DNA of 38,850 nt from Belliella aquatica (GTDB lineage Bacteria > Bacteroidota > Bacteroidia > Cytophagales > Cyclobacteriaceae), in NCBI RefSeq assembly GCF_014637795.1, contig NZ_BMFD01000020.1, positions 1,185-40,034 on the forward strand, written 5' to 3'. The position numbers were made by a program, and so were the translations under genes. Positions 16,335 to 24,527 of the stretch are shown here, piece after piece. The notes under the pieces were generated by a model. That model was not told the origin of the DNA, did no database searches, and worked only from the letters and a program-made list of their open reading frames with translations. Position 1 is the stretch's first letter. Each line of letters opens with the position of its first letter.

Positions 16335-18173
16335 ATGAAAGTAAAACTTGGACAAGCAGTTAAAATGTTTTTTGGTAATTCATCACTTGAGATGGTTTAC
16401 TTTGAAGCTATTGCTAATTCGTTAGACGCACAAGCAACAGAAATTAAAATTGACATTCAAGCAAAAGCATACAATAGGCCTGAAACAATTTCTATAAGAA
16501 TAGAAGACAATGGAATTGGAATTACAGATAAACGATATAAAAAGTTTTCCAATCTTTTTGATGTTGAAGAAAATTCTCACAAAGGTTTAGGAAGACTTGT
16601 TTACTTGTGTTATTTTGATGAAGTTAAAGTTACAACCTTTTATAACGGTATTAAGAAAAGATTTTTTGACTTTACTGAGGGCTTTAAAGAAGAAGATGCA
16701 AAAGTTATAGATGTACTTGAACGAAAAAGCGGAACAACCCTGTATATGTCGGGTTATACTTTAACGCGTTTACGTTCTAGTGCATTTATCCAATCAGCTT
16801 ATCTGAAAAGCAGAATACTGCAAGAATTTTATTCTCGCCTTTTTCAACTAAAACAGCAAAACACTAAAATAAATATTGAAATAACATCAACAGTTGATGG
16901 AAAAACAACTACTGATTTATTAACAAATAGCGATATCCCAAAATTTGAAATCATTAAATTTGATAGTCCGCTTGACCTATTCGAGAAGTTCTACTTATAC
17001 TTTTCAATAAATGAGGTTGAGCCATCTGAAACTGCACTAATTGCAGCTGTATCAGTGGACAATAGAACGATAAAGGTTGATCTAATTGCAGAAGAAAACA
17101 AACCTATTGGATATAATATGGTATTTCTTCTATATTCAGATTGGTTTACTGGAAAAGCTGATAATACAAGACAAGCCCTTAATGTATCAGACTCTGAACT
17201 ACAAAATATTCAAACAATTTTCAGGAAAAAAGTCGCGGAATTAATAGAAAGTAGAATACCAAAAGTTAAAAAAAGAAATTTTGATACTCAAAAGAACTTG
17301 GTAAATCGTTTTCCACATTTATCAGGGTATTTTCATTCTGAGAGTATAGGTTATATCTCAAGAGCGGAAGTATTGAAGAAAGCACAAGACCAATTTTTTA
17401 AGGCACAAAAAGAACTTCTTGAAGCAAATAGCCTCTCAGACGAGCAATACGACAAATCTTTAGAACTTTCAGCACGAGCATTAACAGAGTATATTTTATT
17501 TCGCCAGTTTACAATCGACAAATTAAAAAAAACATCTAAAAAGGAAAGTGAATCTGAATTGCACAATTTATTCGCAACAATGAAGTCAAGATTTAATAGG
17601 GAAAACCTAGAGAATGACTTGTATCGAAATAATGCTTGGTTACTTGACGATAAATATATGACTTATGAAACAATCCTTAGTGACAAGGAACTTAGTGAGT
17701 TAATTCAATTTATAACAGAAGATGAAGTAATTGAAAGAGATGACGACAGACCCGATTTAGCTTTAGTTTTTTCAAATAACCCAAGTGAAACACCAAATTT
17801 TGATTTAGTAATAGTAGAACTAAAAAAACGTAGTATTTCATTAGAAGAAAATATGAAAACAGTCACACAATTAGAGAAACGTGCGAGAAAACTAATGAAA
17901 TACTATTCAAATAAAATTCAGAGAATTTGGTATTACGGAATTGTAGAATTCAATGAAGAGTTAGAATTGCATTTATCTGGAGAATATAATGAGCTTTATT
18001 CATCTGGTAAAATTTATTATAAAGATTCAACAATTGCAATTAGTAAAAATCCAGATATTAGACTTCCAATAGGAATTTATATGTGGGACATTGATGCTGT
18101 TATTTCGGATGCAGATGCTAGGAATTCCGCGTTTTTGAGACTTATAAAAAGTAAATTCACAAATGGAGAATAA
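16335..18173 (+). CDS. GHKL (MORC-like) ATPase fused to PD-(D/E)XK-like nuclease
   Basis: A 612-residue protein. The N-terminal Bergerat ATP-binding fold shows the N-box EAIANSLDA (24-32: Glu24, Asn28, Asp31), G1 EDNGIGI (57-63) and G2 SHKGLGRL (81-88), with GTT at 133-135. The middle (about 140-400) is unassigned, with a helical region near 345-400. Near the end NNAWLLDDKYMTYETILSD (432-450) and DRPDLALVF...FDLVIVELKKRS (471-500) look like a PD-(D/E)XK core with Asp474, Glu495 and Lys497. This combination fits the MORC-type GHKL proteins reported near restriction systems, in which ATP-driven dimer closure would control DNA cutting. It is a single gene with its own upstream boundary element. 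An ATP-binding helper of unknown target remains possible if the C-terminal core is inactive. Confidence 0.75.
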   Translation: MKVKLGQAVKMFFGNSSLEMVYFEAIANSLDAQATEIKIDIQAKAYNRPETISIRIEDNGIGITDKRYKKFSNLFDVEENSHKGLGRLVYLCYFDEVKVTTFYNGIKKRFFDFTEGFKEEDAKVIDVLERKSGTTLYMSGYTLTRLRSSAFIQSAYLKSRILQEFYSRLFQLKQQNTKINIEITSTVDGKTTTDLLTNSDIPKFEIIKFDSPLDLFEKFYLYFSINEVEPSETALIAAVSVDNRTIKVDLIAEENKPIGYNMVFLLYSDWFTGKADNTRQALNVSDSELQNIQTIFRKKVAELIESRIPKVKKRNFDTQKNLVNRFPHLSGYFHSESIGYISRAEVLKKAQDQFFKAQKELLEANSLSDEQYDKSLELSARALTEYILFRQFTIDKLKKTSKKESESELHNLFATMKSRFNRENLENDLYRNNAWLLDDKYMTYETILSDKELSELIQFITEDEVIERDDDRPDLALVFSNNPSETPNFDLVIVELKKRSISLEENMKTVTQLEKRARKLMKYYSNKIQRIWYYGIVEFNEELELHLSGEYNELYSSGKIYYKDSTIAISKNPDIRLPIGIYMWDIDAVISDADARNSAFLRLIKSKFTNGE

Positions 18174-18444
18174 ACGAAAATCAGTCTATATGAAAGTAAG
18201 GACTATGAGTCATAACCTTATGTCGTTCCTACGGCATCACTCGAATTTAACAATCATATAGAATAAAATCAGTATCGACTAAATTCCAGCTCGTCTCTAT
18301 GATGATTTATTGGAATTTTTCATTTCCGCAAGTTCACTGGATTATTGGTTGCGATTCGAGGTATTAGGAAAACATAGATTCGTGCCGAGTTTTATTGCGG
18401 TAGGAGAATACATTGATAAATAAAAAAGGAATAGATAAATTCGG
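18174..18444. other. Gap between GHKL and Mrr-like genes
   Basis: No gene is seen. CGTTCCTACGGCATC at 18224-18238 is related to the CGTACCTACGGCAC motif of the 3.0-3.3 kb repeats. The base composition is AT-rich like the surrounding genes. Confidence 0.5.
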
Positions 18445-18504
18445 TCTGACTAATTAGGATTGGAAATCAGCTCAAATTGAGGGGGTTTGATTAAGTTAGT
18501 CAGA
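18445..18504. repeat. GTTAGTCAGA boundary element, copy 2 (full hairpin)
   Basis: TCTGACTAA (18445-18453) and TTAGTCAGA (18496-18504) are perfect inverted termini. Between them AATCA pairs with TGATT and the apex CTCAAATTGAG is itself a palindrome. The whole is a 60-base imperfect hairpin with short conserved ends, ending 20 bases before the Mrr-like ATG. The shape recalls integron attC sites, but the ends do not match RYYYAAC/GTTRRRY strictly. Confidence 0.65.
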
Positions 18505-18524
18505 ATTTCAAAACGACACAATCA

Positions 18525-19292
18525 ATGAATATTAGAGAAATTTCAGAAGACGAACTTCACAACTACGACATAGACAAAAATCCTATGGCAGGAATTATCT
18601 CGACCGAGAAAAAATGGTTTGTTACTTCTGACGATAAACTAATTGGCATTGTTTTGCAAGACAACATTGACAAAGATTGGAGCTATTTAATTCTTGGACT
18701 AGAAAGCGATAATGCTTACAGAGCAATTGAAGTAAAGGTTTCTATAAACTCTATTGACGAAGCTCAAAATATTTTACGCAATTCAATTAACGACATATCT
18801 GTAAAGGGGCAGAAAGAAGAAACTTTGTTTGAGTTAAGTGAAGAAAAGGGTGAAAAGCCGTTAAATTTAATTGTAACCAACATAGATGATGAAATTAAAA
18901 AATACTTCAACAAGCATCCTGAGAAGCTGTATAACCTCCATCCTAGAAAATTTGAAGAATTAATAGCAAGCATCTTAAAAGATTTAGGTTTTGACGTAGA
19001 GTTAACGAAAGCAACACGTGACGGGGGACGTGATATAATAGCTTCTATACGGACAAAGGTTTCAACTTTCTTAACTTATGTTGAGTGCAAAAGGTATAGT
19101 CCTGAAAACAAAATTGATGTTGGACTTATAAGAGAAGTAATCGGAGTTCATTCAATTCACAGACCTGCAAAAAGTATTATTGTAACGACTAGTTTTTTTA
19201 CCAAGGACGCAGTTAAAGAAGCAAAGACTTTTGAAAACCAACTTGACCTTAAAGATTTTAACGACATAAAAAAATGGCTACAAGACTACTAG
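18525..19292 (+). CDS. Mrr-like restriction endonuclease
   Basis: A 255-residue protein. The C-terminal half (about 135-255) is an Mrr-type PD-(D/E)XK domain. HPRKFEELIASILKDLGFDV starts it; TRDGGRDIIA carries the catalytic Asp (Asp170, with Asp166 nearby). YVECKRY supplies Glu187 and Lys189, and SIIVTTSFFTKDAVKEA is the usual closing segment. The N-terminal 120 residues are an unassigned mostly beta domain, perhaps for sensing or DNA recognition. Mrr-like enzymes often cut modified DNA. It stands alone between two element-bounded gaps, and the sequence just before its ATG matches that before the dGTPase gene. Confidence 0.85.
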   Translation: MNIREISEDELHNYDIDKNPMAGIISTEKKWFVTSDDKLIGIVLQDNIDKDWSYLILGLESDNAYRAIEVKVSINSIDEAQNILRNSINDISVKGQKEETLFELSEEKGEKPLNLIVTNIDDEIKKYFNKHPEKLYNLHPRKFEELIASILKDLGFDVELTKATRDGGRDIIASIRTKVSTFLTYVECKRYSPENKIDVGLIREVIGVHSIHRPAKSIIVTTSFFTKDAVKEAKTFENQLDLKDFNDIKKWLQDY

Positions 19293-19317
19293 AGATAAAA
19301 ACTGACGCTAACATATA

Positions 19318-19364
19318 AGGGCTAAACCGAAGTGGAGCGTAGTGGGATTTCGGTTTAGCCCCTT
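19318..19364 (+). terminator. Long hairpin after Mrr-like gene
   Basis: GGGCTAAACCGAA (19319-19331) and TTCGGTTTAGCCC (19349-19361 region) form a perfect 13-base stem with a loop containing GGAGCGTAGTGG, followed by CTTTT. It is preceded by ACGCTAAC. It can act as a terminator. I also recall similar gene-end hairpins with CTAAC/GTTAG ends in other Bacteroidota, which would make it a cassette end; that is memory, not a search. Confidence 0.6.
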
Positions 19365-19550
19365 TTGATACCGAACTATCGGGATACCGTGGCTTATTAA
19401 CTGACATCCGGAGGGTGAAGGGTTCGCTAGGTGGAATAGAAGGATGATTGTTGGATTTTAAGAAGTGGCTGTTTTAGTTTTGAGTTGTATTTAGGAGATT
19501 TTTCTTTGGTTTATACTTAGTATTCTCTATCAAGTATCAAGATATTTTGT

Positions 19551-19851
19551 ACGAAAGAATTTGGCAATTGGCTAACGACGAAGCTGATGCGCTGGATTTA
19601 TAAGACCATCTATACCTTCCTTGGCCCATTTAGAGCGATCAAGTGGGATCAATTGAAAGACTTGGGAATGGTAGATCAGAATTATGGCTGGACCGAGAGA
19701 TGCAAATCAAAGCCGCCCAAGTAGGTCCCAAAACCACAGAATTCCCGTAGATTACAGGAAACGCATAGGCGTCTCAAAACTAAGTAACACGGTGAAAGGA
19801 GTCTTCGGGGTATGCTATAAGATTCTTTGGACAATTTATAAGTATTGGTAA
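19551..19851 (+). pseudogene. Glycosyltransferase family 2 remnant (C-terminal part)
   Basis: Not an open frame, but reading across two frameshifts gives a continuous match to the end of a DPM1-like family 2 glycosyltransferase. FGNWLTTKLMRWIYKTIYTF then LGPFRAIKWDQLKDLGMVDQ and NYGWT run from 19560. After a one-base loss near 19694 comes EMQIKAAQVGPKTTEFP. After another near 19746 comes VDYRKRIGVSKLSNTVKGVF and a C-terminal stretch ending at the TAA (19849-19851). The 5' two thirds of the gene are missing. So this gap is a graveyard of an older chromosomal gene interrupted by the island. Confidence 0.8.
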
Positions 19852-19868
19852 AATGTTATTTTTTATCA

Positions 19869-19895
19869 AATATACCCTGTAGTAGGTATTTTTTT
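19869..19895. promoter_or_regulatory. ATACC-CTGTAGTA-GGTAT hairpin motif, copy 2
   Basis: ATACC (19872-19876), loop CTGTAGTA, GGTATTTTTTT (19885-19895), 18 bases past the glycosyltransferase remnant. About 65 bases later, TATCCGCAATACGTTA resembles the AATCCGCGATATCGTTGA found at the same distance after copy 1. The two copies therefore belong to a longer diverged repeat of about 90 bases. Confidence 0.45.
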
Positions 19896-20003
19896 AGAGT
19901 GAAGAAGGTGGTAGTTTTAGGGGGTTGATTAAGAAATATCCGCAATACGTTACGCTATTTGTTCCATATGGCATACATAGCGCAATGGTTGCGTTAATAA
20001 ACT

Positions 20004-20054
20004 CGTTAGCTGCTATTCCCTCTACATTAAAAAAGTTGATTTCGTAAGCTAACG
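20004..20054. repeat. CGTTAGCT / AGCTAACG inverted repeat
   Basis: Perfect 8-base inverted repeats (20004-20011 and 20047-20054) with a 35-base AT-rich spacer, 76 bases before the third GTTAGTCAGA copy. Possibly another boundary site or part of the same structure. Confidence 0.4.
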
Positions 20055-20129
20055 GATGGGCGGAAGAACAAGAGGAAATTGAGAAAAATGATTATTGTAA
20101 TTGACTTATTATCAAATATATGCAAATAC

Positions 20130-20139
20130 GTTAGTCAGA
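20130..20139. repeat. GTTAGTCAGA boundary element, copy 3
   Basis: GTTAGTCAGA followed by ATTAAAAAAAACACA and the ATG of the dGTPase gene. The same order (GTTAGTCAGAATT, A-run, ACACAAT) precedes the Mrr-like gene. No matching TCTGACTAA left arm is seen within 60 bases here. Confidence 0.55.
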
Positions 20140-20154
20140 ATTAAAAAAAACACA

Positions 20155-21396
20155 ATGATAGAAACTGAATTAGAAAACTACTGCAAGGAAAAAGAATCCC
20201 AACTCGAACTTGTAAAGGACATAAGAGTAGACAACAAGTATCAGGGAAGTATTGACTATTTTAGAGACAATGCTGACATAGACTATTCAAGAGTTTTGTA
20301 TTCATCTTCTTGCAGAAGATTGCAAGGAAAAATGCAATTGTTAGTTCCTAAAAGCCAGGTATTTTATAGAAATCGTTTAACTCATAGTTTCGAAGTTGCC
20401 CAATTCGCAAAAACAATTGCCAAAAGATTGAAATTAAATGACATTATCACTGTTCAAACTTGCTCTTTAGCCCACGATATAGGAAATCCTCCTTTTGGTC
20501 ACGCAGGAGAGATTTTTTTAAGCAAAGTTTCTGAAAACCATCCATACGAAGGAAACGCACAAACATTTAGAATTCTAAACAGATTAGAAGAGAGACATTA
20601 TGACTTTAATGGCTTGAATTTAACAATTAGGACAATGCTCGGTGTCGTAAAGTATTTTAAACCAGAATTCGAAATTTCTACAGACACAGACGGCTCTGAA
20701 ATAAAAACAGCTAACAAAAAATTTCTTTACAATAATGATTATGAACTCGTAAAAAAATGGCTTGACGAGTATAAGATTACTCATAAGACGATAGATTGTG
20801 AAATAATGGATTTGTGTGATGAAATAGCCTATGCTATTCATGACTTGGAAGATACATTAAGATTAAACTTTTTCACAATAGATGAACTCTTATACGAGTT
20901 TTCTATACGAAGTGAATACAAAGGGATAATCATAGAATTTAAAAAGTTTGTAGTCCTAGCAAGACAATTTGCTGACAAAGCACACATATATAAGTCATCG
21001 GAAGAGTATGCAATGCTGTTTAGAAAAGAATTGACATCAATCCTAGCTAATGCTTTCGTTAGAGACATTGATTTAGTAGATGGAAAGTTGGGTTATAAAA
21101 CTTTGGGGTTATTAATTGCAGGTCTTAAGAAAATGACGTTTGAGTGTATTAAAAGGCAACCAGAAATCATAGAGTATGAACAATTAGGGAGACACGTTTT
21201 AACTCGACTTTATGAACTATATACCGACAAGAGCTACAATAGAGATATGGTTCTATTACCAGCAAATTACAGGCATCCACCAAAATGGGAGAGAAAAGTA
21301 CAAGATTACATAGGTGGAATGATGGACATTTACGCAATACAACAGTATGAAAAATATTTTGGAAAACTTGAAGGCAAAGGGATTTATCTGAAATAA
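20155..21396 (+). CDS. dgt: dGTPase-like HD-domain dNTP triphosphohydrolase
   Basis: A 413-residue protein from the ATG at 20155. The upstream TTG at 20101 would add 18 residues, but it reads through the boundary element and is not favoured. CRRLQGKMQLL at about 53-63 is the typical dGTPase start. HD metal ligands are His77 (RLTHS), His107-Asp108 (AHDIGNPPFGH) and the Asp in MDLCDEIAYAIHDLEDTLR near 217-235. The enzyme would remove triphosphate from dGTP or other dNTPs in the cytosol. Family members serve nucleotide balance, and some bacterial dGTPases are induced or activated to starve phages of dNTPs. Being solitary, AT-rich, element-flanked and between restriction genes favours the defence role. 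The symbol is by family resemblance only. Confidence 0.85.
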   Translation: MIETELENYCKEKESQLELVKDIRVDNKYQGSIDYFRDNADIDYSRVLYSSSCRRLQGKMQLLVPKSQVFYRNRLTHSFEVAQFAKTIAKRLKLNDIITVQTCSLAHDIGNPPFGHAGEIFLSKVSENHPYEGNAQTFRILNRLEERHYDFNGLNLTIRTMLGVVKYFKPEFEISTDTDGSEIKTANKKFLYNNDYELVKKWLDEYKITHKTIDCEIMDLCDEIAYAIHDLEDTLRLNFFTIDELLYEFSIRSEYKGIIIEFKKFVVLARQFADKAHIYKSSEEYAMLFRKELTSILANAFVRDIDLVDGKLGYKTLGLLIAGLKKMTFECIKRQPEIIEYEQLGRHVLTRLYELYTDKSYNRDMVLLPANYRHPPKWERKVQDYIGGMMDIYAIQQYEKYFGKLEGKGIYLK

Positions 21397-21675
21397 ATAC
21401 AGCAGCGAACAGCCGTTTTGCAAAAGCGGGGTTTCGTGATTTGATGACAGTGAAATGCTAAATTCAAGCTTTTTACATCTAATGAAGTTTAGTGCTAAAA
21501 ACTCCCTCCACCTCTAAGCTGAATCATGCAAAACAACACCCCAACCCCCCTTAAAACACAACCTATCCCCCAACTTTTGTCACTTAAATATTTGAGGCAC
21601 CTGAAGCCAAAAAAACTTAAATTCTGCCTAAATTCGACGGAATAGAAAAAACGAAATTGAAATAAATACGAAAGA

Positions 21676-24021
21676 ATGAACCAATCAGTACACAATAGAC
21701 TCATATCCTTTATTTGGTCAATAGCGGATGACTGCTTGAGAGACGTTTATGTAAGAGGTAAATACAGAGATGTGATTCTCCCAATGGTGGTTTTGAGAAG
21801 ATTGGATGCGCTACTCGAACCGACCAAAGATGCTGTTATGGAAGAATTGGCCTTTCAAAGAGATGAAGCTGGTTTTACGGAATGGGATGAAACAGGATTG
21901 AGAGATGCTAGTGGATATGTGTTCTACAACACCAGCGAATGGACTTTACAAAGACTACACGATACAGCTACCAACAGCCAACAAATCTTACAAGCCAACT
22001 TTGAAGATTACTTGAATGGCTTTAGTCCGAATGTCAAGGAAATTGTTAACAAGTTTAAGCTGAAAAGCCAAATCCGACACATGGCGTCCAAAGATGTGTT
22101 GATGGACGTTCTAGAAAAGTTCACCTCCTCTTATATCAATCTTACTCCCTTTGAAAAGCAAGATCCTGAGGGAAGAAAACTCCCACCACTTTCCAACTTG
22201 GGAATGGGCTATGTTTTTGAAGAATTGATTCGGAAGTTCAACGAAGAAAACAACGAAGAAGCAGGGGAACATTTTACTCCTCGTGAAGTGATTGATTTGA
22301 TGACACACATTGTTTTTGAACCTATCAAAGACAATTTGCCACCCGTCATGACTATTTATGACCCTGCCTGTGGTTCTGGTGGGATGCTTACGGAATCGCA
22401 AAATTTCATCAAGGATGAAGAAGGCGCCATTCGGGCAATGGGGGATGTGTATTTGTATGGCAAAGAGATCAACGATGAAACCTATGCCATTTGCAAATCA
22501 GACATGATGATCAAGGGCAACAATCCCGAAAATATCCGAGTTGGTTCCACGCTTTCTACCAATGAGTTTGCAGGAAATACTTTTGATTTTATGCTGTCTA
22601 ATCCTCCTTATGGAAAGTCATGGGCGACAGATTTAAAATACATCAAAGACGGTAAGGATATTATTGACACTCGCTTTCAGATTACCCTCAAAGATTATTG
22701 GGGCAATCCCGAGGATGTAGATGCTACGCCACGTTCATCAGATGGGCAATTGCTGTTTTTGATGGAGATGGTCGATAAAATGAAGCCATTAAGCCAAAGT
22801 CAACAGGGTTCGCGCATTGCCTCTGTGCACAATGGGTCTAGCTTATTCACAGGAGATGCAGGTGGTGGCGAAAGCAATATCCGAAGGTACATCATAGAAA
22901 ATGATTGGCTTGATTGCATCGTGCAGCTGCCCAACAACCTGTTTTACAATACAGGTATTACGACCTATATCTGGTTTTTGACCAATAGTAAACCAAGCCA
23001 TAGAAAAGGGAAGATTATTTTAATTGATGCCTCACAGCGGTTTGCCAAACTCCGTAAAAACTTAGGGGCAAAGAACTGTGAGCTCACAGCAACACATGTG
23101 TCTGAAATTCAAGATGCTTATATGAATTTCGTGAATGTGGAGCGGCAAAGTGAAGATGGGCTGGCTGTGAAAGTATTTAATAACGCCGACTTTGGTTATT
23201 ACAAGGTTGTAATAGATAGGCCTGCGAGACTGAAAGCACAATTCACCCAGGAACGAATTGAATCCCTCCGTTTTGAAAAATCACTCAAAGAACCTATGCA
23301 GTGGGCCTATAAAACCTATGGTGAAAAAGTCTACGAAGACATCAAACCTCTCGAAAAGGAAATTATAGAATGGGCCGAGAAAAGCGGTCTGGACCTGAAT
23401 GCCAAAAAACGCAAAGAGCTTACCTCCAAAGTAACTTGGGAAAAGCAGAAAGGCTTGTTAGAAACTGCCACCATACTTTTAGAGAAAATTGGTACAGATG
23501 AATACCATGATTTCAATGTGTTCGGCGCTCAAGTAGATGAAGTCTTGAAAAAGGAGAAAATCAAACTTACGGCTAGCGAGAAAAATCAGATTTATGCCGC
23601 CGTAACTTGCTATGATGAAAGCGCTGAAAAAGTCATCAAGAAAACCGAAAAGCTAAGTGGAGATAAATTAGACAAACTTTTACACCACTTAGATTGCACG
23701 GCTGCACAATTGCCTGATTTCGGCTATTATCCTAGTGGAAAGCCTAACGAGTACATCATTTACGAAACGCAAACCGATCTCCGCGATAGTGAAAATGTAC
23801 CGCTAAACGAGAGTATACATGATTACTATTTGCGTGAGGTGAAACCACATGTGGGTGAAGCTTGGATAGATTTGGACAAAACCAAAATTGGCTATGAAAT
23901 CAGTTTCAATAAATACTTCTACCAGCACAAGCCTTTGAGAAGCATTGAAGAGGTGAGCAGCGAGATTCTTGCCTTAGAAGAAGAAAGCGAAGGCTTGATT
24001 ATGGATATTTTGAAAATGTAG
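21676..24021 (+). CDS. hsdM: Type I restriction-modification DNA methyltransferase, HsdM
   Basis: A 781-residue protein. The N-terminal HsdM helical domain is at about 1-170 (YRDVILPMVVLRRLDALLE). The methylase domain has HFTPREV (199-205), motif I DPACGSGGM (229-237) and motif IV NPPY (309-312), typical of N6-adenine methylases that use S-adenosylmethionine. About 270 extra residues follow the catalytic domain, which is longer than E. coli HsdM (about 530) but common in Bacteroidota type I loci. With HsdS it methylates the recognition sites and protects host DNA; with HsdR it makes the restriction complex. The rhuM gene starts 5 bases after its stop. The 279-base gap before it shows no gene. 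Confidence 0.95.
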   Translation: MNQSVHNRLISFIWSIADDCLRDVYVRGKYRDVILPMVVLRRLDALLEPTKDAVMEELAFQRDEAGFTEWDETGLRDASGYVFYNTSEWTLQRLHDTATNSQQILQANFEDYLNGFSPNVKEIVNKFKLKSQIRHMASKDVLMDVLEKFTSSYINLTPFEKQDPEGRKLPPLSNLGMGYVFEELIRKFNEENNEEAGEHFTPREVIDLMTHIVFEPIKDNLPPVMTIYDPACGSGGMLTESQNFIKDEEGAIRAMGDVYLYGKEINDETYAICKSDMMIKGNNPENIRVGSTLSTNEFAGNTFDFMLSNPPYGKSWATDLKYIKDGKDIIDTRFQITLKDYWGNPEDVDATPRSSDGQLLFLMEMVDKMKPLSQSQQGSRIASVHNGSSLFTGDAGGGESNIRRYIIENDWLDCIVQLPNNLFYNTGITTYIWFLTNSKPSHRKGKIILIDASQRFAKLRKNLGAKNCELTATHVSEIQDAYMNFVNVERQSEDGLAVKVFNNADFGYYKVVIDRPARLKAQFTQERIESLRFEKSLKEPMQWAYKTYGEKVYEDIKPLEKEIIEWAEKSGLDLNAKKRKELTSKVTWEKQKGLLETATILLEKIGTDEYHDFNVFGAQVDEVLKKEKIKLTASEKNQIYAAVTCYDESAEKVIKKTEKLSGDKLDKLLHHLDCTAAQLPDFGYYPSGKPNEYIIYETQTDLRDSENVPLNESIHDYYLREVKPHVGEAWIDLDKTKIGYEISFNKYFYQHKPLRSIEEVSSEILALEEESEGLIMDILKM

Positions 24022-24026
24022 TCATA

Positions 24027-24527
24027 ATGAGTAATGAAACAATATTATATCGCCCAGATGAACTCGAGGAGCATATTAAAGTTAGACTCAAAGAAGATAC
24101 TCTTTGGTTAAGCCAGGATCAGCTGACTCAACTTTTTCATAGAGACCAATCTGTAATCTCCCGCCATATTGGAAATGTATTTAAAGAAGGTGAACTAGAT
24201 GAAAAAAGCAATATGCAAAAAATGCATATTCCAAATTCTGATAAGCCTGTAGCATTTTACAACTTGGATGTTATCATATCAGTTGGCTATCGGGTAAAAT
24301 CCAAACAAGGTACACCATTCCGTATTTGGGCAACAAATGTATTAAGGGGTTATTTATTGAAAGGATATGCCATAAATCAGCGCATAGACAGAATAGAAAA
24401 TAATTATGAAAACTTGAGTAAAGAAGTTAAACAGATTTCATTTCAACTGAAAACGCAGGAATTACCCAACCAAGGCGTTTTCTTCGATGGACAAACCATT
24501 CTCCTTCAATTAAACACCAAAGCATGA
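24027..24527 (+). CDS. rhuM: RhuM-family protein, C-terminally truncated
   Basis: A 166-residue protein. Residues 8-118 match the conserved N-terminal part of RhuM proteins: VRLKEDTLWLSQDQLTQLF, the winged-helix-like SVISRHIGNVFKEGEL and FYNLDVIISVGYRVKS...FRIWAT. Full RhuM proteins are about 300-350 residues and continue after FFDGQ into a second domain. Here the frame ends 13 codons after QGVFFDGQ with unrelated residues, so the C-terminal domain is gone. The stop overlaps the hsdS start in ATGA, so it is co-translated in the type I operon. It may be a DNA-binding accessory of the complex. RhuM-like genes are often found in type I loci; function is not established. Confidence 0.8.
   Translation: MSNETILYRPDELEEHIKVRLKEDTLWLSQDQLTQLFHRDQSVISRHIGNVFKEGELDEKSNMQKMHIPNSDKPVAFYNLDVIISVGYRVKSKQGTPFRIWATNVLRGYLLKGYAINQRIDRIENNYENLSKEVKQISFQLKTQELPNQGVFFDGQTILLQLNTKA

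Noticed and set aside
18445-18504. Canonical integron attC site
   Set aside because: The ends do not match RYYYAAC and GTTRRRY and no integron integrase is in the window; kept only as an attC-like hairpin.
20101-20154. TTG start extending the dGTPase by 18 codons
   Set aside because: It would translate the boundary element, and the ATG at 20155 has the same spacing from the element as in the Mrr-like gene.
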